Of a stretch of DNA of 64,000 nt, positions 1-12,870 are shown one piece after another; the first letter of the stretch is position 1; each line of letters opens with the position of its first letter. Position numbers and translations under genes: made by a program. The DNA is from Hymenolepis diminuta (Eukaryota > Platyhelminthes > Cestoda > Cyclophyllidea > Hymenolepididae): assembly GCA_900708905.1 (NCBI GenBank), contig CAADRB010000004.1, positions 2,359,685 through 2,423,684 of the forward strand, in the 5' to 3' direction. The notes under the pieces were generated by a model that had not been told where the DNA came from, did no database searches, and was given only the letters and a program-made list of their open reading frames with translations.

Positions 1-2846
1 GCGTATTATTGATTCTGTTGATTTTGAATAAAATGGAATTTTAATTTTGAAAATTCTAAGACAACAAATAGAATAATTTTAAGCACTGGAAACACTCCTA
101 TGGAAAAAAACTCATGATATTCAAATCAACTGGCAAACAATAGCTTATTTATATTTCTCCACCCCCGAAATGTCCTGAATGTCAGTTGGACGTAAAAATT
201 ATCCTCTCCTATTTGTGTGTGGTCCGTTAATCTGGACACAAAGTTTATTGTTTGTTGAGTATAACTGTTTCTCCATCAAGCTACACTCAATTGCTTCTTC
301 TTGGTTCAGAGCCTATTACTGAAAATGAAAATAAGTATTGCAACACTATCAGGCCAAAAACAGTCCGCTAAGATAAAATTTAACATATTTAACCAATATG
401 CTTAAATTTACGGTGATAATAAAATTTATCGCCTTTCCAGCAAAGGGAAAATTAATTTCTGTGCATTTTGCCTCGGTTCATAAAATTTTTTATGCGTAGA
501 GACAATTTTCTTTAAAAAACGTTATTTTATTCTCAGAAATAACCCTTGAGACGAATGGCCCTTAAATTTTCATAAAGTATTGTTTGTCCCTATAGCATAT
601 TAGCATTTGAATACATTTTTATTATAAATAAAAAAATGAGATTTTAATATTCTAAGTGGCTTTTAAACTAATAACCGCTATAAGTTTGAATTTTAAATCA
701 AATTTAAAATGTCTAAGGGAGCTAAGCTATGGAATCAATAAGTATTAAACTATAAAGATCATGAAGAAAGATAAGAGATTTAGTAATAACAGTATTCTAA
801 CGTGACTTATTGGGGAGTGAGTGGTAGAGAGAGGTGAACAGTAGAAGGTAGGAAAAACTGCAGACAGAGAGGACCTGGCTGTATAACCTGACTTGTGGAG
901 GAGAGGAGTCCATTAGATGTATGGTAGAAAAAAGAAATGGCGTCTGGCCCTAGGTAAGATAAAACTTGTGTATTTATATTGAGTTGCAGATAATTGAAAT
1001 AATTAAAGAATGATATGAGAATACAATTACTAGCGTTAAAAAATGAACCTAAAAGAATTAAAAGTAGGGAGGAGTATTGTCGGAGGGTCATCTGAGTTTT
1101 TACACGAATTCTGATAGGCGATCCGATGTATCCGCGTCGATAGGATCAGGCTGATTGGTTAGATATTTTAAAACTCGCTAAGCTGTCTAAAAACATTAAC
1201 TCAGACTCTGGAAACGGGCAGTCATAAACAACTCCAGAGATGTTAATCGAGGAATAATAATTAAGTTAAGTGTTTTTAAATTAGCGCACGTTAATGATTT
1301 CTAAGTCTTTTTACAAACAGTAGGCGTTTATCAATTTTGAATAAATGATCTGTTGAAAAACATGACCTTTTTAAATAATTGGGCATTTCAACTATGCCTC
1401 CGATGAATAAGTTTTCTATTTAAAGTGCTACTTACTAATAAAGGAATAAACAATTCTTTGCAAGTATTTTTATTAAAATGCTTTCCACTTTTAAATTTGC
1501 TAAATTTATTCATGGGATACATTGGGACCCAGCTATTTAATTGGTGTTTGCTATTATAAGCTTTTCCCACGCTTATCGACCCTTCCGGCAGCAAGTGAAA
1601 CGATTTCACTTCTTCCCATGTTCCACCAGATATGTGCAGAATGGACAGAAAATTTTAAAATTATTGTCTTGGGCCAAAAACATGTACCTTCAAGACGCTC
1701 TTGCATGGTAAATCAATTGTATTAGTGAAATAGAATGCAAACTGACAATTCCAAAGACCGAATATTTGCTTGATTGAATTAATATATTGTGAGCATTTTT
1801 AATTAAAGTTAATGATTATACAAATAAAAATAAGTGAAATTAAATAAGGATTTCAGTTTTAGGTTTGTGAATAGGTTTTCTGTCGTCGAAGAAAATTTGA
1901 ATGAAACTTTTCTTTAATGATATTTTCGTTAGAATATAATAACCTCGGTTATAATATTTTTAATTTTACCTATTTTGGTAAATATTTAAAGACTTAATAA
2001 ATTTTTGTTTTCCTTAATTATCCGTAAAATGGGCACTTTAAATCACAATGATATTAATTGTTGATTGTATATTTAATTAGAGTTCAGTTCTTACAAATAC
2101 GCTTTAATCCGCGTCTTATGGAAACATTTTGCCTACACAATATGGAAGTTAATGTTTTCGTTAAATTATACCTGTAATCAACAGACAATCGCCTTATTCT
2201 ATTGGCAGTTGGAAGATTGCGCAATTTAATTTGCAGATGGAATTGAGGAAGGAGAAGGTCATGTCACCTAGGTTAGCATTTGCCAGAAAGACAAACGCCC
2301 ACCAACTTTCATTTGCATTATTACTTGCGTTTCCAATAACCAATTTCAATTCGAAAATTTCAATTGCATATCATCATTATTGCAACGTAAAAATAACTTT
2401 TACATCACAGAGGAGGTAGAAAAGTTAGAAAACACACTTTGTGTGTGGAAGAGCTCTAGATTTTACTGAAGAATTGAATATTGTAATAGATAAGAAAATT
2501 AATTTTTTATAACAAACGCGTTTTGGATAGCGATATTTTTTTATAAAAGGTTGCTAAAAAATGTTTTGTCATTTTCCTGAATAATCTCACCACAATTGTT
2601 TTCATGACAATCCAAAATGACATATTATTAATGCGACAGCAAATAAATACCGTGGTATAAGAGCTTCAATTTGAACGTAGAAAAACAAGCAAAAAAATTT
2701 TGTCAAGTGACCCATTAAAATATATTAAAGTTTATATTTTATCTGATTTACAAATAAGCTAGCAATACAAATTTTGAAACACTTTGTGCAAGTGAATTTG
2801 TTTTAAAAATCGGTTGTTAAACAAATGAATCCGTTTTTTCCTTTAG
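1..2846. other. AT-rich upstream region, no supported gene
   Basis: No convincing coding exon is seen. The exon starting at 2847 opens in phase 0 after a splice acceptor, so an upstream exon must lie here or outside the window. A plus-strand stretch near 1563-1707 (about 48 codons) ends at ATG followed by a GTAAAT donor-like site. It could be an exon, but nothing else supports it. Confidence 0.5.
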
Positions 2847-5800
2847 ATTTGGCCTGAAAACATCGACTTTCGCAAAACAAGGAATTCCGATTCAGACGAC
2901 CATAAAAATGGACAAAAGGAGTCAAAAGCAGACGAAGAGACTGACAAGCCCTCGTCATATTTAATTGAATTTGAGGGCCACCCTTGGGATTCTTATAAAG
3001 ACCATTCAGACCTTACACCGTATTTAATACTCACTCTAATTCAAGTGTTAGGACAAGCCGGCTACAAGTTTGAGAGTAGAGCAAATATAAGAGGGCTCCT
3101 GGATACCATCTTTTTCATCAAACAAGATTCACCTTCCCGAAGTGTTGGAAATAAAGTACGAATATGTTTTTCCCTCTGTCACCAGAATACTTTTCGAGTG
3201 TATGGTGGAACACCAAAGTTTTGTACATGGATGGGTCAGCTTTTACAGCAATTGTGGATTTCCGGTGTTGCTAGCGAAAAAGAAGTCTCATTTTTACAGA
3301 CGGATTCTCAAAATGAGAGTTCAAATTCAGGTATTGATCTTCATTTCACGGAGTTAAAGCTCAACGGGACACCATTTTGTATTCCCGAGTGGAACAAAGA
3401 CAATTTTCTTGCTACTCAGTATATGATTGGTCGACTTGTAGGTGTCCTTTCTCTGGTTGGATGGAGATTAGCAGCATCTGTGAATGTCTATACCAGTCCC
3501 TACGACAAGAGTCTTCTAATATTCGAGAGGGATCTTGTAAGTAAAAGCATTATTAAAAATATTTAAAATTCTGAATTTGAATTGAAATACATTCTTGAAG
3601 AAACATTTATAGTGAAATCTTATTTTTATAATAATTTATAATGGAGTTATTTATAAATTTCATCCGGGTATTGCTGTAGTTCTTCAGGTGTTATTTCATT
3701 TGTTCCTCAAAATTGGATCGATTTTAAGGCAAAAGTAATGGATACATCTGCCAGAAGACCGCAATTTATTTGTGGGGTTCTCTGACTAAAAACCGTCTCA
3801 TTAACAAAATATTTTGATTTCTCTAATGATTTGATAGTCCTCTACTGTTCGCGGCCGTATAAAATGCATTTTTTAATACTGAATTATATGAAATATTGCT
3901 AATAAATATCCATTATATTAAGTAATTGAAATTAATTTTTGTTAATGTACAGCGTCTTGACGATTTCAGAAGAGGAAAAGGAGACGCCTCAATGTTTCAA
4001 TACGTTTTTTCATGATGAAATTTTTAGAATATACCGGTTTTACTCAAATTTTTTGCAATGCTAAAAGAATATAAAAGGAAAATTATATTTTTGCACGAGC
4101 TCTAAAGTTAATGGGACAATTCGTCCAAAGTATTCTTATATATATCTTGAATTTTTGAGGTTCATTTCTATGAGTTTCGAAAGTCACATTTTTATAGTTT
4201 TGATATATGACCAAGGTTATATATTTTTAAATCCTGTGCGCTTAAGAATCCTGTCTACTCATTAAACAAAGCGTATAAACGACAATCTTGCCATATTTTT
4301 ACTATTCTTTCCTATTTTGGTCTCAAAACCGCATTTTAAAATGGAATATTTTTAACGTTGCTTTTATCATCGTGATGGAGAAGTGCAATGCGATAGTCTA
4401 TTATTAAATCGGTACTCCTGACTACCGAACACAAGTTTTGTCAAAAGCAGTCTTTAGTACAGCTTCTCCTTGGCTAAGATCTTGCGGATGTTGTTTTAAA
4501 AACAGTCAAATGGAATCCTTGGTTGGAAGTTAGGCTCAAGTAAATTAACTCTTGTAGTACCCACGGTAAATCAAAACCCCTTACAGTTTTCCATTGGAAT
4601 ATTTTTTTGGATATAAATGAATAGTTTTGTGCAAGAAAAAAAAAACAAAATATCTTTTTAAATGCCCTAGATAGAATTAATTCACATGAGTATCTTTCAG
4701 TCGATGACTTGAGATGTTCTCGACTTGGAGTTTTTGTTTTTTTGAGTTGTGTCCCAAGTTCAGTCTAGTAAAATATAACACAAAGTATTTAAACACAGTG
4801 AACAGTGAATTTATCAAATGTAGTCTAAAAAGGGAACTGGGTAAAAGTTTAAATGAAGTCGGTACATCAATGGACTTTTAGATATTCTGGTTTTCGGATC
4901 CAGGTTAAAAGATTTTTGCTTCTTGAACTTATGCAATCTCAAGATTTGTGCCTCAAATTTTTTCTGGCAGAGTTCATATTTTCCAAGGATTATTGATGAA
5001 TTACCCAATTTCAGTTACTGGTCAACCACATCAAGATACGTTTTCTACTCAAAGCCGAGATTCTTTCAGATGGCAAGAGCTAACTTAATTTTAGCCAAAC
5101 CAAACTGATAAGATTTCAGATAAGGTGCACTCTAATATTTATATTAATTAAGTTTAAGCATATTTGTTAATATGCTTAATACAGGTTGATATGATTTGTT
5201 TCTATTTGCAATTTACTCAAGGGGGAACAAAATTTTCACTCCAATCCTCTGTATAAGGCATAGTTTATCATATTCGAAGATTACTTATAAAATCTGATAA
5301 ACACATAATACAATCCATAGTCGACTGTTAAATGCATCTGATGAAACATAATGATGGAAAAAACGGAAATTATTGAGAAAAAAAACGAAAAGAAATCTTA
5401 TTTAGTCCGGTTTTTGACTTGTTTCGCAATTCGTTGGTGTGATACTTAAAATACTTTCATATTTATTTCGACCTCTTAACTTTTTAATGAATATTTTCAA
5501 AATACATCGTAGATTACGCTTTCATGGGAGTTGGTCTGATTTCTGCTTCTAGAGAAAACAAGGCAAGAATGAAGCATAAAATAGCTGCAAGTCTATCAAT
5601 TGCGCATGTGCGCAATCTCTTGAGATTTTCCGCCATGATAAAAGAATAAAAGTATTAAAAACAGCCGCAAAAGTGGACAATTTTCTCTTTAATTAGTAAA
5701 TAATGAAATGATATCTAGTAAGAGGAGATAAAATTTTTTGTAAGAATTTATCTTGTAGCCTGCTCTTGTCATCGCACAATTAAAGAGCTAAGAAGTGTTA

Positions 5801-8800
5801 AAAGAGCGTAGTAAACTATCCCATATAATTGGTGGGCCAATGAACTCCAGAAATCCAGAGTATGAATCCACTCAAGAACCCCGGGGATAAATTCAAAAAC
5901 TCTGTTTTAGGAACATTAGAATGAAAAATAATGAATTATAAGATTCAAATGAAGAAACTATTTTTAGTTAACTTTTATTCTCCAGTTTTATTTGAATACC
6001 TTAAATTATTATTCGAAGTGTAATTTACTGTTTTCCATGAATAAAAGCTTTTCACAGTAAAAAAGACCATTTTTATTATTTCAGGGTAGAAATTAATAAT
6101 TTTAACGTACCGAAATATATTTTTTCATAGTGTTACAGCCTAACTAGCCACAAATATGATCACAAATCCATGAACTCAATAGTAGCACGCAATTGCCTTA
6201 ATGGTCAGCTTTACTCCAAAAGTATACAGGTAACAACCCTGCAATTTACCAAAAATTTGTTAATTATTTCTTTTTTATCCAATACCGGATATTTAGCTGA
6301 GCACATTTAATTGCTCTCTGCCTTAGAATCCCAAAACTTAGGAGAACCAGGTCAATAATTAGCCCGAAGGTTTCGAAAGGTTTCGAAAATGATTCAACGT
6401 GGATCTAATGCTCAAACATATGAATAAACAACCTTTACATAGAGTTAGTGGATAAAAATGAATACAATTTATCCGAGAGAAATAAAACTGACTATTTATT
6501 AGTAATTATTCATAAAATTTGAATATTTGTTAGAATTTGCTCCTTTACTGGGTCATTGTCTTGCTCAATTACATAAAATGAATAATTTTTTTCAAAGAAA
6601 AGTAAATTAATGAGTTTATTGTTAATCAATACAGTCTGCCGTGCTTAATTTTGAGAAAAGCAAAATATAATGTTCGTCTCATGTTATTATTATGTCCGGG
6701 GATCGTCGCTATTTTCAAGAGCCAATTAGGATAAAACAAGTGGCGAGCGCACATTATTTACCATCTCTGGCAGTTTTTAAATGCCAAAAACAAAAAGTTT
6801 CCAGATTTTCAAAATATCGTGAATTTCTCATACAGTTCTTAATTTTCCTAATTTTAATTAAATATTGCTTTTAAATTGTATAATAACAATTGAATACTCT
6901 TTGCCTATCCATTTTTTTACATTTTCTAATTTTATGACAAATGTGTGAGAGGTATCATGACATTTTCTCATATTTTACAAAAAAAATTTGACATCCCAGT
7001 TACTCCAACAAAACATTTTCCTTTTTTTAGATTTTATATCCACGCAGAGATATGAATTTTTTAGTTGTAGTAATAAATAGGTGTAAATTCTGTATACCGA
7101 ATTGCAATAACACTGTAGGGTTTACACTCGGGTTGTAATAAAACAAAATGGGATGGGAGTTAAATTTTATCCTGTACATAAAGTATATTATGACAATAAT
7201 TCAAGTCGTCCTTAACAAAATCAAAGAATTCAGAATGCGTAATATATTATTTACTTATAGTATCAAATTTTTTATTCTTATGACGTGGACTTTTACAAAC
7301 GAGATTAATTATTTTTTTAATTTCATGTCCGATTCACCTCCATGGGCGCTAAAATACGGAAACCGTAAACTTTTTGAATGTGCACTATGTTCATACTTTG
7401 CGAATAATCCATGTAGTATTAGAACATTTTTATGAAACACTCCTTCAAGAATTTTAACCCTCTTTGACACCTACCTGAAGCTACTTTTGAATAGTTGTGC
7501 TATTAAACATTGCTTGCTTTTAAAGCATCTTCCATTTAGACCCAATGAAGACTTTTACCAGTTTGATGGGGAGGAAGGAAACGGGTTCAGTTACATGTGA
7601 AAAGTAGAAGGATTAATAACAGGTTGATAATGAAGTCTGAACATTACGAGAAATAATTTATTTGAACTTGAGAATACTGTGGCGCTCATTTTTATAAGAA
7701 TGGTAAAGTTTGTAATGTTCCTTTGTTTCACCTCTTCATTATTTGACTCTCAGATACACAGGTGAGTTTATTTCCATGACATAAAGTACTGAACAGTCAA
7801 ATGTTAAAATATGATCCGAGTCTTTATCATTTTGATTTATACTTTCAAGAGTGAAGAAGGCAGAGTATTCGTACATGATATTGAGCAGTTTATGTGTTCT
7901 CAAAGCGTAGAAAGATTAGGATAGCAAACTTTTTAATTTGGCAGAACTCTACAAACAGTATTTACTCAAAATCAAACGACTGCTAATTTATTCGTCCTTT
8001 AAATTAATATTTTATGGAAATGGACAGTATATATTAATAAATTTTTTTTAATTTAAAAATGGACGTTTAAATTCAAATTTTGATTAAAAGGAACAACTTT
8101 TAAATATTATTCCCTAGTAATGCAGAAATGTTTTCATAAATTATATGCCATACTAATTCAAAGCAAATTCCGTTTAATGCTATCAAATAAAGTTTAGTTT
8201 TGCGGAAAACTTGAGTAGTTTATTATATTTTTGAGTAAATTTGAACAGTTGTTAGATTTAAATTTAACTTTTATTTGATTGAGCTTGATTTGTTGTTCGT
8301 GAATAATTTTAATGACTCTTTTATGTTTACTAAATTAAAATAATCATTCGAAAGTAAAGCTTTCCATTTTTTAAACCTTAAAAGTAGGGAAAGCTTTCCA
8401 ATAGTCTCAAAGTAGCTCCTTTATGCTCCGTTTGCTATTTTTAGACGTTAATTTTGAGTGTGCATTTTCATTATTTTTAAATCCTATCTGTCAGATTTAT
8501 TAATAAAAGGTTATTACTAAATCAAAGTATAAATAGGTTAACTTGTAAAGAATCATAATTTCATGTACCAAAGTAGAGGAATTTGCAACCAAGTGAATCA
8601 AATCAATAGAAGTTGTGTATTTTAATAATAAAATTTCCAAATTGGTTTGATTTAGGTATTTTGCAATAATTAACCGTCATATAAGAATAGGCGGGTTCTT
8701 AAGAATTTTATAAATAGAAATAAATTGCTTTTAAATGCCTAAGTTAAGTATATGTTTAATACTTTTTCATTAAAACACCAATGTTTAGAACAGGTAGTGA

Positions 8801-11800
8801 ATTTTTTATCTGCCCAAATTTTAAAAGTTCTCTTTAAATCCGAACAGAAAGTACTTTAAATTTTACAATTAGCTTGATTGCTTGTCATTTAATAGCCTAT
8901 AATTATAAAACTTATTAAGTTGAATATTTATTAACCATTTATTTTAAATAGCTTCCACAAGTTCATTTTGTTAGCAAACTAATGTTTTACTGTGCACAAC
9001 TTTGTGAAAAGTTTGACAACTGCAACAATGATAAATGATGAACGATGAGAGGATTATGAAATGTATATGCTATAGTGTAGAAATTTTAAAATAATTTTTT
9101 TCCATTGTTTTACTAGCCGGATGATGCTTTTTGATCTCATAAAATACAATTTCCGTTGAAAATATCTATTATTAATTCATTTAATATAATTAAATATAAA
9201 TTAAATAAGCTTAACAGTTACCATTTATCTGGTCTGTGATATCAGAGATTATTCGTTTAATGGTCACTGTAGCACACTTAGTGAGCGGAACGGTCATTTG
9301 CGCTTGTTAATCCTGATTCAACTTTTTCCCTATGAAGTTATCTTTAAAGATATTCCGTTTATTTAAATATAAAATTAATATTAAAATGTGCGTAGATTGT
9401 CATTTGTAAAGAAATTTGCCATTTTATTAATTAAAAAGCGAAAATAAGTTTCAGACAAAGCTGAAAACGCAGTATTTTTCAAAATTGACCTTTTTGTAAA
9501 CTTAATTTCATGACCCCAAATTTATTGCATTAGTGTATTATACTAATGCTTTTGTCTTTAAAAGGGTTCAATTTTTTAATTTTAAAAATAAAAGAATCTT
9601 ATTTTCTTAATTATTTATTTACTAATTTTGATGTATTTCAAATGCAAACAAAAAGTTATTATTTAAAATTTCACGTAGGAATGTGAACATAAAAAGATAG
9701 CGTACAAGTAACAGATTTTCGTCATTAATTAGAGGAAATTTTATTGGAATTCATTAAGTAATTTGGGCTTATTAGTTAAAATGTATAAAACCGATTTATC
9801 AACAGTTTATTACTAAAAGCTAAAATAATTATATTTATTATATCATATTTACGGTCATTTTTAATTATGCATTTATTAATTTATCAAAATAAATCTACGC
9901 ATTAGACCTTTAAGTTATTGAAATAACTGATGTTCCAACATTCAAGCATTTTTATTCTAATAATTGGTAAAATATTTTTTGCAGTACATTTTCCCGGCAA
10001 TGTGTAATAATATGAGCATTCAGAATTTATCTTCATGTGCAGATTTTGCACAGTTTTACTTGAATCACTCTAAATTTAGAACAGACCTTATTAAATTTAA
10101 AAAACAGTGGAAGTGTTTTTGTTTTGCTTTCTTTTAAAGAGCCCAAAATAGTTGGAGCATATTTAAGTAATAAAAACGCAATAAAATAAAAGCTTAGACA
10201 CGCCAGTTTAATCCTTTATGCATTTTGAAATCAAATTAAATGCATCCACATGTGTAAATGAAACTTCAAAATACGATTCTAAACTTTAGAAAATAAATAA
10301 TACATCACGATATTCCAATCTATATTACTTTGAAAATGCCCCGCCTATTCATTAATAAATGGAGAAAAATTAATTCCAGTGAATTCTTCTCGTGAATAAA
10401 ATAAGAATTTGTAGTCTAATCATACGTAGAGTTTCTTTTATTACCTTACTAAATGAGTACATCACTGACGCACTGGTCACCGTGCACGACTGCCATGTCA
10501 GAGGTCACGAGTCCGAATCCCATCGATGTACACCCAATGATTGCAATGAACAGTCGCAATGGTTAAGTCTGGCTAACATAGTACGTGACAGAATTCGAGT
10601 TTATCACCAAGGAGACTCTCTGACGTTACTCTCTACTCACGATGGGCGCTGGAAAACGTTTTCAATAGAAGAATTTTAATGCGTTGTAAAATTTCACGAT
10701 AAATGAAATATGATGAATTTTCACTAATCAAACTTACATATTTTTCTCCTTTAGTAATCTCAATTTACTTATTTTTAATTAAACTTTAACCATTTGTTCG
10801 GTCACTACGCAGCAGCCTGCACAAAAGGGTAATCGAGAGACTTTGGGATGTTGCTCGTCTATTCAAACTAACTGTTAGAAAAATGGTTTCCAAACGACAT
10901 TAAGTGACTAAATATTTAATTATTTTTGTATTTTATAATTTTTTATTCATATTTATTAACAAGATTAAATCAAATTGTTTCAAATCTTCATATCAGCAAT
11001 TTACCTAGTTGCTTCCATATATGTATGTCCAATTGAACATGAATACTTCATTTAAAGCAGGCATTACATAAGTAATAATATACTAGTTATTATAAAATTT
11101 ATGTTAAGTAAATCAAAAATACTTCATTTCTTTGTCGTTTATCTTTTAATCCAATCCATCAGCCCATTAATTTTAGGCATGGAAATAATTAATTTATAAT
11201 AATTATGAATCACGGGTCATCTTTGCATTTTTCAACTAGATGTCAGTTGACTTACCAAAGAAATATAATTTTAAAAATGCTTTAAATATATATGTATATA
11301 GTTTTAAAAAATCGTCCTTTATAAGGACATAAAAATTTTCTGATCAAGTGATTGCTAAAAAGTAATTGAAATAAATAATTGTCTAAGTAATCTTTTTCGT
11401 GCTTAATTGATATTCTCCTTAAATTTAGGACACGAAGGAAGAAGAAAAGTTAGTAGATCTTGAGGTCGTGGAGCTGGAAGTGAAACCAGATGCAGACGAG
11501 CATGGCGGAAATCTTAAAACCTATGACTTGCTTCGACCAGTCTGTTTCACTTCGTATGACGTTGACCGCTTGTGTATTTTGGGAGGTTCGAAACAGTTTC
11601 TTCTCAATCTTAATGATCATTTCCTACGGTTGTTTGATACTTCTCATAGTAGTAATGGTATTTGCTCTCTTTGTCGATGTAAAAACAAAGATAATGAGGT
11701 GAAGAATGGCGGCACGGAGTTCCAAGATGCAAATGCGGCAATTTCGGACAACTGGATTATCTCTCACCCATGCTATACCCCGGAACTTCTGCACAAGATA

Positions 11801-12307
11801 TTCCTTAGTACAAGTCATTCTATTCTCTGTCTTCTTTCACCAATTCATAGCAGTCTTGCTTTAACAGCTATAACAGAGCTGGATCCGAGTAATGTTCTAG
11901 AATATGCAACGAATTATCAAATGTGGACGGTTAACACCTGTTGGCCACCCAAAATGTTCCATAAAGCACGGAATCGAGCTAAAAAGTTCTTTCATATGAG
12001 TCAAGTCCCTTTAGCAGTCCTATGCTGGATTAATGAATTCATCAACACACTTGGATCATCAGAGTCCGCCAAATCACAGTCAGATCAGGATGACGGAAGT
12101 GATCAGGATGAGGTTGTAGAAGTTCCATCTCCAAAACAATCTATGAAACAGCATATTTTGGTCAAATCTTACAAAAATGTGCTGGTAACGTGTTTAGATT
12201 GCGCATCAACGGTAAGAAATGGTCCACCAGCATGGATTTATTTAATCAGAGAGCCTAATCAGAAAGTGGTTATGGAAAACAAACCCGCCCATTTAGTAGA
12301 GGAATAA
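2847..12307 (+). CDS. Unrecognised protein with duplicated A-B modules; 3' two exons of the gene
   Basis: I do not recognise this protein. Two exons are seen. Exon 2847-3536 (230 codons) follows a good acceptor (cctttag) and ends at a gtaagt donor. Exon 11429-12307 (292 codons plus TAA) follows aaatttag. Both junctions are phase 0, giving at least 522 residues; the N terminus is missing. Residues 41-93 and 169-229 resemble each other: each has a short beta-like start, about 20 residues, then an amphipathic helix ending LGQAGYKFES or LSLVGWRLAA, and an aromatic/Lys end. Residues 103-138 and 266-302 also resemble each other (RICFSL...GGTPKF...LLQQLW against PVCFTS...GGSKQF...FLRLFD). The order is therefore A-B-A-B. 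The 7.9-kb intron falls in an acidic linker (many E/D) between the second A and second B. A Ser/Asp/Gln-rich stretch near residues 425-440 precedes the C terminus. No signal peptide or membrane segment is visible. Confidence 0.8.
5600..5615. other. Short GC-rich inverted repeat resembling an NRF1-type site
   Basis: TTGCGCATGTGCGCAA has perfect 7-nt arms around a TG spacer, in otherwise AT-rich DNA. It is close to the known NRF1 consensus (TGCGCATGCGCA) but carries two extra central bases. It lies inside a long intron, so function is speculative. Confidence 0.25.
10455..10675 (+). repeat. tRNA-derived SINE-like element, copy 1
   Basis: A box-A-like motif TGGTCACCGTGC (10474-10485) is followed about 25 nt later by a box-B-like motif ending CCGAATCC (10510-10520). 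Together they resemble the internal RNA polymerase III promoter of a tRNA. The whole segment aligns with the reverse complement of 49950-50150, including the non-tRNA tail (GGTTAAGTCTGGCTAACATA, then GACAGAATTCGAG, then GATGGGCGCTGG). A 95-codon open frame over the repeat is a by-product, not a gene. Confidence 0.75.
10795..10900 (+). repeat. Possible SINE tail fragment
   Basis: GTTAGAAAAATGGTTTCCAA near 10877 resembles the tail of the SINE-like family (GTTGGAAAATGGTTTTCTAA in the 50-kb copy, read on the minus strand). The preceding TAATCGAGAGACTT may match the AATTCGAGTCTCTT segment. Diverged and short. Confidence 0.35.
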
Positions 12308-12794
12308 CAATTTTTACACCAGAACTTTGTAAAATTTTCTCCTTTTAAAGGCACTATTTCTTCTCTCGCTTTATAATGTACATTCTTTGAGATGAAATTA
12401 CAATTTTAATTTGCTTTTTTTGAAGAGTTTTAAAATTTTAATAATTTAAAAAAATTATGTAGTCCTCCAAAAATTGGATGTGTTGTTTAAAAATTGCCAT
12501 TTTAAAGGCATTAAATACATGTATATATATGTCTACATTATTCTAAAGTGATAAGAGAAATTTGCGAATTGAGAAAAATTTTGAAGAGTCAGATGTTAGG
12601 TTATTACACCAGCCAGAACATTTGCACAATGTTGTTGAAACGAAAAGCTTTTGGAAGACTCTTCATACTGATATTCTAGATAGTCACAGCATCTCCTGAT
12701 GAGATGCATTAGGTAATATGTTTCCTCTCTACGAACTTTAAATTACAATTCCTTTACAAGGGGAAGAAAAAGCATGAGATACCGATGCTTCCTC

Positions 12795-12870
12795 TACAGC
12801 GGGTTCAGTGGTAAAGTTGCATGCTGAATTATGATTAGGCTTCGTCCTCATTATGCAGGGCTGATGTAAA
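12795..12870 (+). repeat. Possible diverged tRNA/SINE-like scrap
   Basis: CAGTGGTAAAGTTGCATGC followed by AGGCTTCGTCCTCAT recalls box A and box B of the SINE-like family seen at 10.5 and 50 kb, at about the same spacing. It is too diverged to be sure and does not fold as an obvious intact tRNA. Confidence 0.25.

Larger units (their letters stand above)
3537..11428 (+). other. 7.9-kb intron, AT-rich, containing a SINE-like element
   Basis: The intron runs from a gtaagt donor at 3537 to an aaatttag acceptor ending at 11428, both in phase 0. The content is AT-rich and mostly featureless. It holds the SINE-like copy at about 10455-10675, a possible second fragment near 10800-10900, and a short inverted repeat at 5600-5615. 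Short open frames here (for example 6692-6874 and 7148-7435) look like chance. Confidence 0.7.

Noticed and set aside
1522..1725. 67-codon plus-strand frame with a donor-like end (ATG/GTAAAT)
   Set aside because: Protein-like in part, but no acceptor or homologue fixes it as the missing 5' exon of the gene at 2847.
10392..10679. 95-codon plus-strand open frame
   Set aside because: It lies across the tRNA-derived SINE-like repeat.
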